Notes under the pieces: generated by a model
The model's database searches: none
Seen by the model: only the letters and a program-made list of their open reading frames with translations
Told to the model about the DNA's origin: nothing
Shown here: positions 24,655 through 31,545 of the stretch, one piece after another
How the letters are laid out: every line of letters starts with the position of its first letter
How positions within the stretch are numbered: position 1 is the stretch's first letter
Program-made: the position numbers and the translations under genes
NCBI GenBank assembly: GCA_902591025.1
Contig: CACIZB010000008.1
Span: 1-33,201, forward strand
From: an uncultured Pelagibacteraceae bacterium
GTDB lineage: Bacteria > Pseudomonadota > Alphaproteobacteria > Pelagibacterales > Pelagibacteraceae
Length of the DNA stretch: 33,201 nt
Reading direction: 5' to 3'

Positions 24655-26152
24655 AAGTAAAAATAGTTTAAAATTAAATCAGGCAAAATTAGCTATAATA
24701 GACATTGGATCAAACTCTATAAGAATGCTAATTTATGAAGATTTCAGTTCTTCTCGTGTGCCTTTTTTTAATGAAAAAGCAGTTTGTGAACTTGGAAAAA
24801 ATTTAGATAAATCCAAAAAACTTCACAGATCTGGTACCGAATATGCTTTAAAAGTTTTAAAAAGATTCTCTGAAATTTTAAATGTTTCAAAAATCACAAA
24901 TCTTAAAATCATTGCAACAGCAGTTTTAAGAGAAGCAACTGATACAAAACCATTTATTAATGAAGTTGAAGAACTTTTTAAAACTAAGATTAATATATTA
25001 TCTGGTGAAGAAGAAGCTGAATGCTCAGCTGAGGGAGTAAAAATAGGCTTTGAAAATGTCAATGGATTAGTTGCTGATCTTGGAGGTGGAAGTTTAGAAT
25101 TAGCTCGAGTTGAAAATAATATAGTTACTAATAAAACCTCATTACCTGTTGGAGTTTTAAGATTATTAAATAATCCTATAGTTAAAAAAAGAAATTTAGC
25201 AAAATATATCAAAAAATTATTAAGAGAAGAAAAATGGCTTTCAAAAAAGAAATTTAATAATCTATATTTAGTTGGAGGTACCTGGCGAGCATTATTTAAA
25301 TTACATCTTTTTCAAAATAATCATCCGGTACATATAATTCATCAATATAGTATTGATAACAATGTTTTATCTAAGTTTGTTGAAAAAATTTCATCTTTTA
25401 ATAAATCTAAACTTAAAACAGTTGAGTATATTTCAAAATCTAGAACAGCGTATTTACCTTATAGTTGCATTATACTTGATGAAATTATGAAAGTTACAAA
25501 TCCAAGAAATATAATTTGTTCTATAAGCGGTTTGCGTGAAGGTTCTTTATCAATTGACTATTTTAAAGATGTAAAAGAATCAGAAATTTTTCATAAAGCA
25601 CTTGAGAATATTGCAAAAAAAAGAGGTGATCTAGGATCGAACTATAAAAAATATTATGATTTTATTCAGCCAGTTTTTGAAGGCAATGAACATTTTAATA
25701 AGAAATTATTATATCTGGCATGTGTATTAAGTCATATGGATTGGGGATTAGGAGCATTTCAAAAAGCTGAATTGGTATTTCAAGAAACAATAAATACTCC
25801 TTTACTTAGATTGACTCATAAAGAAAGAATACAATTAGCTTTGTCATGTTATTGGCGGTACTGTAGTATCAAGTATAATCCAAAGATGGAGTATCTAACT
25901 TTTTTAAATAATAATGAAATTTTTTCAAGCAAACAAGTTGGAGCAGCATTGAGATTTTCACAATCATTGACCTCGATATCTACGATATTTCTTGAAGAGT
26001 TTAAATTGTATAAAAGAGGTAATGCTGTATTTTTAAAAATTCCATCACAACATCAAGAAATAATCTCAAAACAAGTTACTAAAAGATTTAAAGCTCTTGC
26101 TAGAGAATTATTTTTAGAGCCAAGAATAATTTATTCAAATAATTCAAAATAA
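24641..26152 (+). CDS. ppx: Exopolyphosphatase / pppGpp phosphohydrolase family (Ppx/GppA)
   Basis: The enzyme releases phosphate from polyphosphate chain ends and possibly hydrolyses pppGpp. The N-terminal ASKHA fold shows the phosphate-binding loop DIGSNSIRM (residues 21-29) and the second loop DLGGGS at 146-151. The acidic SGEEEAE segment lies near 120-128. The C-terminal third (about 310-500) resembles the helical HD-like domain of Ppx, including DLGSNYKKYY and LACVLSHMDWG. The length is 503 aa. The GTG start lies inside the ppk end, in a 14-base overlap. Whether it is Ppx or GppA cannot be decided by sequence. The link to ppk favours Ppx. Confidence 0.93.
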   Translation: MEVIKSKNSLKLNQAKLAIIDIGSNSIRMLIYEDFSSSRVPFFNEKAVCELGKNLDKSKKLHRSGTEYALKVLKRFSEILNVSKITNLKIIATAVLREATDTKPFINEVEELFKTKINILSGEEEAECSAEGVKIGFENVNGLVADLGGGSLELARVENNIVTNKTSLPVGVLRLLNNPIVKKRNLAKYIKKLLREEKWLSKKKFNNLYLVGGTWRALFKLHLFQNNHPVHIIHQYSIDNNVLSKFVEKISSFNKSKLKTVEYISKSRTAYLPYSCIILDEIMKVTNPRNIICSISGLREGSLSIDYFKDVKESEIFHKALENIAKKRGDLGSNYKKYYDFIQPVFEGNEHFNKKLLYLACVLSHMDWGLGAFQKAELVFQETINTPLLRLTHKERIQLALSCYWRYCSIKYNPKMEYLTFLNNNEIFSSKQVGAALRFSQSLTSISTIFLEEFKLYKRGNAVFLKIPSQHQEIISKQVTKRFKALARELFLEPRIIYSNNSK

Positions 26153-26270
26153 CCTAAATTAATTAAACTTTAATAATAAGTAAATATTTCTGTAACTTAA
26201 TCTTTGTAGTTTAATTATAAATTTAAACTATTCTTACTTCTTCCCTCGTTTAAATTTTGTTAATTAACTA

Positions 26271-26304
26271 CTTTCTTCCTTCTCTTAAATGAGAAGGGAG
26301 AAAG
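26271..26304. other. Long hairpin (14-bp stem) in the ppx downstream spacer
   Basis: CTTTCTTCCTTCTC (26271-26284) pairs with GAGAAGGGAGAAAG (26291-26304) with a single G:T pair and a 6-nt loop TTAAAT. There is no T tract after it in either direction, so it is not a standard intrinsic terminator. It lies between two convergent genes (ppx and the Lys-rich ORF), so it may be a mRNA 3' stabiliser, a bidirectional end structure or part of a small RNA. A second dyad AGTTTAA/TTAAACT lies at 26208-26229. The rest of 26153-26315 shows nothing clear. Confidence 0.55.
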
Positions 26305-26315
26305 ATGATTTGGAT

Positions 26316-26525
26316 TTAATTATTTATAGATGCAGGAGATTGCTCTGCATTCTTCTTAGCAATTTTTTTTGCTTTTTTTTCTGCAACCTTTTTTTCTAGA
26401 CCAGCAATTTTAATATTAAGGCTTGATAATTTTTTTTCTTTAGCTGTTATTTTATTTTTAAGTTTATCAATTGATCTTAATATCTTTATTTTTTTCTTTT
26501 CATTTTTTTTTAGTTTTTTTCTCAT
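26316..26525 (-). CDS. Small lysine-rich coiled-coil protein, unknown
   Basis: I recognise no family. The 69-residue product is almost entirely charged helix (runs of Lys and Glu with Leu/Ile in heptad-like spacing), so it probably forms a coiled coil and may bind nucleic acid or polyphosphate through its basic charge, although that is inference only. The start I choose (ATG at 26525) has a strong GGAGG five bases upstream (complement of 26531-26535). A longer form beginning at 26561 would add 12 residues and has a weaker AAGGAT before its ATG. The C-terminus ends in a non-charged tail (QSPASINN). It stands alone on the minus strand after the hairpin region. Confidence 0.7.
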   Translation of the reverse strand: MRKKLKKNEKKKIKILRSIDKLKNKITAKEKKLSSLNIKIAGLEKKVAEKKAKKIAKKNAEQSPASINN

Positions 26526-26603
26526 CACTGCCTCCGAATTATTTGAAATTAATTTAATCATATTATCCTTAAATAAAAAAGATATTTTGATACAACCTAT
26601 GGT

Positions 26604-27095
26604 TTATAGATTTTCAAGAATTGTTATTAGATATAAAAACATTGCTATATGAGAACTATTATTGAATTTTTGATTTAATATTAATTTGAATATATCTCTT
26701 TGATTAAAAAGATGAATTCTAATACCTTGTTCTGGCTTCGAGATTTTAATTAAGTCTTCTGTGTAATAACCAGTAATTTTAGTAGTTAGTCGTCCAGGCT
26801 CTGTATAAAAACTAACTATTTTAGTCAATTTTGATCTTGATCTATATCCTGTTTCTTCTCTTAATTCTTTTTGTGCTGATTGCAGAGTTGTTTCCTTTTT
26901 TTCCACTATGCCAGAAGGAAACTCGTAATTAATTTTGTTAATTGGAACTCTTTTTTGGGAAACTACTACATATTTGTCTTTAATCTTAGGTATTACTAAT
27001 GAAAGGTTAGAAGTTTTAAGATAATGATAAAACTCTTTTTTTTTAAATTTTTTGTTAATTAAACTTATTCGATTGGTAAGTTTTATATTTTTCAA
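26604..27095 (-). CDS. Nudix hydrolase, ADP-sugar pyrophosphatase-like
   Basis: This enzyme hydrolyses a nucleoside-diphosphate-linked compound; the exact substrate is unknown. The Nudix box lies at about residues 62-84: G62, E68 and the core KELREETGY, fitting G-x5-E-x7-(R/K)E-U-x-EE-x-G with Lys in place of Arg. The preceding YEFPSG and following TEPGRLTTKI are typical of the ADP-ribose/ADP-sugar group. The length is 163 aa. The start is TTG at 27095, overlapping the aquaporin stop as TTGA. No good ATG lies nearby. It is the last gene of the operon with aqpS, arsC and the small membrane protein. Confidence 0.87.
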   Translation of the reverse strand: MKNIKLTNRISLINKKFKKKEFYHYLKTSNLSLVIPKIKDKYVVVSQKRVPINKINYEFPSGIVEKKETTLQSAQKELREETGYRSRSKLTKIVSFYTEPGRLTTKITGYYTEDLIKISKPEQGIRIHLFNQRDIFKLILNQKFNNSSHIAMFLYLITILENL

Positions 27096-27751
27096 TTTTT
27101 TTCTAAAAATAACTTTTTAACAATAAATACAGCAATTAACATTCCTACAAGCTCGGCTAAAATATAATAAGGAGTGTTTAGATAACTAATACCTGTAAAA
27201 GACTCTGTAAATGTTCTAGCAATTGCAACAGCTGGATTTGCAAAAGAAGTAGAGGAGGTAAACCAATAACCTGCAGTAATATAAAGACCAACACTAGCAG
27301 CAACAGCAATTTTGCCTGACTTCATAGACCCAAAAATTATCACTATAAGTCCTAATGTTGCTATTACCTCAGATGTGAGTATGTAAATTCCATCTCTTGA
27401 TTTAGTAGACAATTCATAAACTTCATGTTCAAAAAAGAAATTAGCTAAACCAACACCAATTAAGCAACCAACCAATTGAGCAATGATATAGTAGGGTAAT
27501 AGTTTCTTTTTTAATTTACCTGTTATTGTCATTGCGATACTTACAAATGGATTAAAGTGAGCTCCTGATACATCAGCAAATACTGTAATAAGCACAAATA
27601 AACCTGCTCCTGTTGCTATAGTATTAGCTATTAACATCACAGCAACATCATTGGTTAAGTTTTCAGCCATTAAACCTGAGCCAACAATAATCATTACTAA
27701 AAAACAACTGCCTAATAATTCAGCAAGAAAATAGCGGCTTTTATTTTTCAT
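27092..27751 (-). CDS. aqpS: Aquaporin / aquaglyceroporin (AqpS/MIP family), likely arsenite channel
   Basis: This is an integral membrane channel with six hydrophobic helices. The first pore loop is HFNPFVSIA, with NPF at 67-69 instead of NPA. The second is FANPAVAIAR, with N172-P173-A174 and the selectivity-filter Arg 179. The length of 219 aa is short but normal for bacterial MIP proteins. In Sinorhizobium an aquaglyceroporin (AqpS) beside arsC lets arsenite leave the cell down its gradient. The same arrangement here, overlapping arsC by 11 bases, points to that role. Water or glycerol transport cannot be excluded. No arsB or acr3 gene is present in the window. Confidence 0.88.
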   Translation of the reverse strand: MKNKSRYFLAELLGSCFLVMIIVGSGLMAENLTNDVAVMLIANTIATGAGLFVLITVFADVSGAHFNPFVSIAMTITGKLKKKLLPYYIIAQLVGCLIGVGLANFFFEHEVYELSTKSRDGIYILTSEVIATLGLIVIIFGSMKSGKIAVAASVGLYITAGYWFTSSTSFANPAVAIARTFTESFTGISYLNTPYYILAELVGMLIAVFIVKKLFLEKN

Positions 27752-28172
27752 AAAGTAGTTCCTTTATTCTTTTATGAATATTATTGTAAACTTTTTCTAT
27801 TATTTCATCTTTTTTATTTAAGTCGTTTGTTTCATTAAGTAATTTAACAGGATCCTCTATATCCCAATGAATTATCTGATCTTTATTTGGCCAAATAGGA
27901 CAGACTTCGTTATTGGCATTATTACAAACTGTAATCACATAATCCATTTTAATTTGATCATTTATAAACTCATTAAAATTTTTAGATCTATAATTTGAAA
28001 CATCATAATGTTTTGATAATAAATAATTCTTCACATCTTCATTAATTTTTCCTGTTGGATTACTCCCAGCACTAAAACCTTTATACAAATCGTCATACTC
28101 GTTATTTATTATACTTTCAGCAATAATACTTCTTGCTGAATTACCTGTGCATACAAACAATATATTCTTCAT
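27741..28172 (-). CDS. arsC: Arsenate reductase, thioredoxin-coupled (low-molecular-weight phosphatase fold)
   Basis: This cytoplasmic enzyme reduces arsenate to arsenite. The P-loop CTGNSARS has C8 as nucleophile. Two further cysteines, C83 and C91, lie in ITVCNNANNEVCPIWP. That triad is the mark of the Staphylococcus pI258-type ArsC, which uses a disulfide cascade and thioredoxin, and it separates this protein from plain tyrosine phosphatases. The acid Asp is in DIEDPV. The length is 143 aa. The ATG is one base after the stop of the upstream small membrane protein gene. The product arsenite probably leaves through the AqpS channel encoded next. Arsenate enters by PstSCAB, encoded earlier in the window. 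Confidence 0.93.
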   Translation of the reverse strand: MKNILFVCTGNSARSIIAESIINNEYDDLYKGFSAGSNPTGKINEDVKNYLLSKHYDVSNYRSKNFNEFINDQIKMDYVITVCNNANNEVCPIWPNKDQIIHWDIEDPVKLLNETNDLNKKDEIIEKVYNNIHKRIKELLYEK

Positions 28173-28394
28173 TTAAAAAATAATCTTGTAAATACCAATT
28201 ACAAACAGTGGAATTTGTAATCCGAAGTTTGTTAGTATCGCTTTATCTTTGCTGATAAATCCAGCGATAGTCCATCCAACAACTCCTAATCCATGAAAAT
28301 ATATATTTAATGGATATATATTTAAATTTGTAAGAAGTATTCCCACTAAAACTAGAAACGTACTGATCCATTTTAAATATTTTTTTATAAACAT
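28173..28394 (-). CDS. Small membrane protein leading the arsC operon, unknown
   Basis: I do not recognise a named family. The 73-residue protein is mostly hydrophobic, with two or three membrane helices (about 7-27, 30-47 and 52-72) and basic residues at the N-terminus. There are no cysteines, so it is not a metal or arsenite binder by thiols. The ribosome binding site GAAAGG lies about 8 bases before the ATG. The next gene, arsC, begins one base after its stop, so the two are translationally linked. It may be an accessory of the arsenite channel or a bystander. Confidence 0.75.
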   Translation of the reverse strand: MFIKKYLKWISTFLVLVGILLTNLNIYPLNIYFHGLGVVGWTIAGFISKDKAILTNFGLQIPLFVIGIYKIIF

Positions 28395-28410
28395 AAATTT
28401 ACCTTTCGTT

Positions 28411-28444
28411 ATTATTATTCCAGTTATGTTAAGAATTTATTAAA
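28411..28444 (-). promoter_or_regulatory. Candidate Pho-box promoter of the arsenic operon
   Basis: Reading the minus strand, TTTAATA (complement of 28438-28444), spacer AATT, CTTAACA (28427-28433) resemble the repeat units at pstS and plcP. Exactly 10 nt later is AATAAT (28411-28416), one mismatch from TATAAT. A third, poorer unit TGGAATA (28416-28422) overlaps this -10. The resulting leader would be very short, about 10 nt, which is a weakness. The units deviate from the best form, so a chance match in AT-rich DNA is possible. Confidence 0.42.
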
Positions 28445-28452
28445 ATAAAGGA

Positions 28453-28854
28453 TTATCTACACTTTTTACATAATCCAAAAAACTCAAGATTGTATTTACT
28501 ATATTTCATACCGTCTTTGTCTTTGAAATTAGCTAAGTATTTGGAGAGACTTGCACTGCTGATTTCTGTTACCTTCTCACAGATCTCACAGATTGAAAAT
28601 GCAGTAGCTTTTGATATCTGGCAGCTTGAATTATGACATGCAATAAAGGCATTTCGACTTTCAATTTTATGAATTTTTCCTATTTCAACTAGCTTATCTA
28701 ATGCTCTATAAACTTGTAATGGAGCTCTAATGCCTTTTTTTTGAACATTAAAAAGGATTGAATAAGCTTTCATTGGTTCAGGAGATTTATCAATTAAATC
28801 AAAAATAATTTGCTGATTTTTTGTGAGAGTATGTTCTTTATGCATTGTTTTCAT
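28453..28854 (-). CDS. zur: Zinc uptake regulator Zur (Fur family)
   Basis: This Fur-family repressor uses zinc as co-repressor. It has an N-terminal winged helix (about residues 8-85, with MKAYSILFNVQKKG and the recognition-helix region LQVYRALDKLVEIGKIHKI). The C-terminal metal and dimer domain has HNSSC, CEIC (near 91-94) and CKKC at the end, the structural zinc site of Zur/Fur. The length is 133 aa. It overlaps no neighbour but lies 15 bases after znuB, in one operon with znuB and znuC. Two perfect or near-perfect Zur palindromes lie upstream of that operon, so Zur probably represses itself. The start follows a GAGGA ribosome binding site. Confidence 0.94.
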   Translation of the reverse strand: MKTMHKEHTLTKNQQIIFDLIDKSPEPMKAYSILFNVQKKGIRAPLQVYRALDKLVEIGKIHKIESRNAFIACHNSSCQISKATAFSICEICEKVTEISSASLSKYLANFKDKDGMKYSKYNLEFFGLCKKCR

Positions 28855-28869
28855 TTTACTGATTCCTCA

Positions 28870-29673
28870 TTAATTTTTCAATTTAATAGATTGTTTTATT
28901 TTAAATAACGAAAGTATGAATAATAATAAAGCTGCTGTTATAATTGATGGACCCGAAGAAGTATTAAACTCTAAAGATGTGAACAATCCTATAATTACAG
29001 ATAATAATCCTCCTATAATTGAATAGATGACCATACTTTGTGGACTTGATGATAAATTTCTTGCCATTGCAGCAGGAATAATCAGCATTCCAGTAATTAA
29101 TAGTAATCCAACCATTTTAATTGAAATAGCGATGATTGCTGCCATTAAAATTGTAAATATAGCTTTAGCTCTATCCGGATTTAATCCTTCTGCCTCTGCT
29201 AGTTCATAATTTACTGTTGAAGCGAATAAAGGCTTCCAAATTAATTTTAGAACTAAAAGGATTAATGCTCCTCCAATCCATATTATCAATAAATCATCAA
29301 CCGAAACTGCTAAAATATCTCCAAATAATAATCCCATAATATCAAACCTGATAAATGTTAAAAAACCAATCACAACAAGTCCAACTGCCAGAGATGAATG
29401 AGCTAGAAGACCCAACAAAGCATCACCTGGTAAATTCGTTTTTTTCTGAAGTTGAATCAAAATTAAAGCTATCATCGAGGAAATAATAAATACTGAAATA
29501 GCAATATTAAATTCCATAGTAAAAGCTAATGTCACTCCCAATAGAGCAGAGTGAGCTAAGGTGTCACCAAAATAAGATAATCTTCTCCATATGACAAAGC
29601 AACCAAGAGGTCCTGTTACAAAAGCAACTCCAATTCCAGCTACTAAAGCTCTTATAAAAAAATCATCAAACAT
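28870..29673 (-). CDS. znuB: Zinc ABC transporter permease ZnuB
   Basis: This inner-membrane permease of the ABC-3 family for zinc or manganese uptake has about eight hydrophobic helices. Typical segments are GCFVIWRRLSYFGDTLAHSALLG near the N-terminus, FGDILAVSVDDL in the middle and LLITGMLIIPAAMARNLSS in the C-terminal half. The length is 267 aa. The start is directly adjacent to the znuC stop. Zinc rather than manganese is inferred from the zur gene and Zur boxes beside it and from the His-rich loop of the partner binding protein. Confidence 0.94.
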   Translation of the reverse strand: MFDDFFIRALVAGIGVAFVTGPLGCFVIWRRLSYFGDTLAHSALLGVTLAFTMEFNIAISVFIISSMIALILIQLQKKTNLPGDALLGLLAHSSLAVGLVVIGFLTFIRFDIMGLLFGDILAVSVDDLLIIWIGGALILLVLKLIWKPLFASTVNYELAEAEGLNPDRAKAIFTILMAAIIAISIKMVGLLLITGMLIIPAAMARNLSSSPQSMVIYSIIGGLLSVIIGLFTSLEFNTSSGPSIITAALLLFILSLFKIKQSIKLKN

Positions 29674-30420
29674 CTAATTTTTTTTAATTTCACCTTCATC
29701 TGTATGAATATGGTCGTGTTTATGCTCATATCTACTCAATATTTGAGAAGCCTGCTCTCCAAATAAAGCTTTATACTCATTGTTTTTTGCAACATCTATT
29801 GGAGACCCTGAGCAACAAACATGGCCGTTTAAACAAACAACATGGTCTGTTGCACTCATAACTGTATGTAAGTCGTGTGAAATTAATAAGATCCCACAAC
29901 TTAATTCATCAGAAATTTTCTTAATTAGTTCGTATAAAGCTATTTCACCAGTAAAATCTACTCCCTGCACCGGTTCATCAAGTACTAATAGATCAGGTTT
30001 TTTTGATATGGCTCTAGCAAGTAGTACTCTTTGAAATTCACCACCTGATAAATCTCCCAAATTTTTGTCTTTCAGATGAATGACACCAGTTAAAGATAAA
30101 GCTTCATCTATTGTCTCTTTATTAAGACTTTCTGTTAACATCATGAAATCATTTACTCTTAGCGGTAACGTCCAATCAATTGAAATTTTCTGTGGAACAT
30201 ATCCAACTCTATTGGTGTATTTTTCAACTGAACCATCAATCTTTTTGTAAATACCTAAAGCAATTTTAGCTGTTGTGCTTTTTCCTGATCCATTTGGACC
30301 TATCAGAGTAACTATTTTTCCTTTTTCAACCTGTAGTGAAACACCTTTGACTAGCCATTTGTTATTCAACTGTAAACCAGCATCGTTTAATTTTACCAAT
30401 ATATTTTGATCAGTGCTCAT
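29674..30420 (-). CDS. znuC: Zinc ABC transporter ATP-binding protein ZnuC
   Basis: This is the ATPase of the zinc importer. Walker A is GPNGSGKST, the Q-loop is GYVPQKISID, the signature LSGGEFQRVLLARAI and Walker B LLVLDEPVQGVD. The switch His is in LISHDLHTV. The length is 248 aa, and the tail carries a short His/Asp-containing stretch (YEHKHDHIHTDEG) that could bind zinc. It is the first gene of the znuC-znuB-zur operon, divergent from znuA across a spacer containing two Zur boxes. Confidence 0.95.
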   Translation of the reverse strand: MSTDQNILVKLNDAGLQLNNKWLVKGVSLQVEKGKIVTLIGPNGSGKSTTAKIALGIYKKIDGSVEKYTNRVGYVPQKISIDWTLPLRVNDFMMLTESLNKETIDEALSLTGVIHLKDKNLGDLSGGEFQRVLLARAISKKPDLLVLDEPVQGVDFTGEIALYELIKKISDELSCGILLISHDLHTVMSATDHVVCLNGHVCCSGSPIDVAKNNEYKALFGEQASQILSRYEHKHDHIHTDEGEIKKN

Positions 30421-30439
30421 TTTTTTCTTGACTAATAAT

Positions 30440-30454
30440 TGTTATATTATTACA
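30440..30454. promoter_or_regulatory. Zur box 1 (znuC-proximal)
   Basis: TGTTATATTATTACA is a 15-bp dyad with one mismatch from perfect symmetry. It matches the core of the proteobacterial Zur operator (TGTTATA-N-TATAACA). It lies between the divergent znuC and znuA starts and would control both operons together with the second box. Confidence 0.8.
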
Positions 30455-30457
30455 TGG

Positions 30458-30472
30458 TGTTATATTATAACA
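30458..30472. promoter_or_regulatory. Zur box 2 (znuA-proximal)
   Basis: TGTTATATTATAACA is a perfect 15-bp palindrome around a central T and matches the Zur operator core. The centre lies 18 bp from that of the first box, so two Zur dimers could bind side by side. It is 18 nt upstream of the znuA ATG. Confidence 0.88.
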
Positions 30473-30489
30473 ATTTAAATATACAACAT

Positions 30490-31545
30490 ATGAAAAACTT
30501 AAAAAAATTACCATTAATCCTATCACTATTATCATTCTTAACAATATTTACACCAGCAAACGCTGAGATTAAAGTAGTTGCAGCAATAAAACCAATCCAT
30601 TCGCTTGCAAGTTATCTAATGGATGGTGTTGGTAAACCAGATTTAATTGTTGATGGTTATGCTTCCCCACATGGATTTGCACTTAAACCATCACACGCAA
30701 AAATGATACAAAATGCAGATATTATATTTTGGGTAGGTGAGGATATCGAAACCTTTTTAGAGAAACCATTAAAAACAATTGCAAAAGATGCTGAAAAAAT
30801 CGAATTAATGGAAATTAAAGGTTTAACTAAACTTAAATTTAGAGAAAGAAATATTTTTGAAGGTCATGACGATCATGGGCATAAGGAAGATGATCATGAC
30901 GATCATGCTAAGAAAGAAGACGATCATGATGATCACGATCATGATAAAAAAGAAAAAGAACATGGCCATGATGAACACGGACATGACGATGATCATAAAA
31001 AAGATGGTCACGATGACCATGGACACGAGGGACATGCTCACGGAGAGTTTGATCCACACATATGGCTTGATCCGATGAATGCAAAAATAATTTTAAGTGA
31101 AATGGCAGAACACTTAATTGAAAATGATCAAAAAAATGAGGCAAAATATAAAGCAAATTTAAAGAAAGCACATAATGATTTAGATAAACTAACTAAGAAA
31201 GTTAAATCTGAATTAAATAAAGATTTTAAATCAATAGTTTTTCATGATGCTTATCAATATTTTGAAAAAAGATTTGGGATAAATATTCTTGGAGCATTTA
31301 CAGTAAACACTGATGTTATGCCAGGTGCTGAACAATTAGCTGAAATTAGAGAAGTAATCGAGCATGATAAAGTGAGTTGTATATTTTCTGAGCCTCAATT
31401 TAATCCAGATATAATAAAAGCTGTAGCAAAAGATACCAATGTTGCAACAGGTGTGATAGATCCATTAGGAGCTACACTTGATCCTGGAAAAAAATTATAC
31501 TTTGATTTGATTGGCAACATGTCAAAATCATTTAAAGGGTGTTAA
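30490..31545 (+). CDS. znuA: Zinc-binding periplasmic protein ZnuA
   Basis: This is the zinc-capturing solute-binding protein (cluster A-I) of the ZnuABC importer. The signal peptide is about residues 1-25 (ending TPANA). Metal-ligand candidates are H37 (KPIHSLA), H190 (DPHIWLDP) and H257 region (VFHDAYQYF), with an acidic residue near the C-terminus. A loop at 126-184 holds 18 His and about 19 Asp, an extreme form of the ZnuA metal-catching loop. I start at ATG 30490 since an upstream in-frame TTG would put both Zur boxes inside the coding region and before the signal peptide. The length is 351 aa. The 3' end overlaps the convergent xthA by four bases. Confidence 0.94.
   Translation: MKNLKKLPLILSLLSFLTIFTPANAEIKVVAAIKPIHSLASYLMDGVGKPDLIVDGYASPHGFALKPSHAKMIQNADIIFWVGEDIETFLEKPLKTIAKDAEKIELMEIKGLTKLKFRERNIFEGHDDHGHKEDDHDDHAKKEDDHDDHDHDKKEKEHGHDEHGHDDDHKKDGHDDHGHEGHAHGEFDPHIWLDPMNAKIILSEMAEHLIENDQKNEAKYKANLKKAHNDLDKLTKKVKSELNKDFKSIVFHDAYQYFEKRFGINILGAFTVNTDVMPGAEQLAEIREVIEHDKVSCIFSEPQFNPDIIKAVAKDTNVATGVIDPLGATLDPGKKLYFDLIGNMSKSFKGC
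30865..31041 (+). repeat. Low-complexity His/Asp codon repeat inside znuA
   Basis: The DNA encoding ZnuA residues 126-184 consists of reiterated CAT/GAT/GAC codons with many short direct repeats such as GACGATCATG. It opens spurious frames on both strands, none of which should be annotated. The repetitive DNA could vary in length by slippage between related strains. Confidence 0.8.

Noticed and set aside
30439-30489. N-terminal extension of ZnuA from a TTG
   Set aside because: It would place both Zur operators in coding sequence and put 17 residues before the signal peptide.
30865-31041. CRISPR-like or tandem repeat array
   Set aside because: The repeats are short codon repeats in phase with the ZnuA frame, without regular spacers.
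30823-31171. Met/Ile- or His-rich open frames on both strands inside znuA
   Set aside because: They are by-products of the CAT/GAT codon repeats in the His-rich loop.
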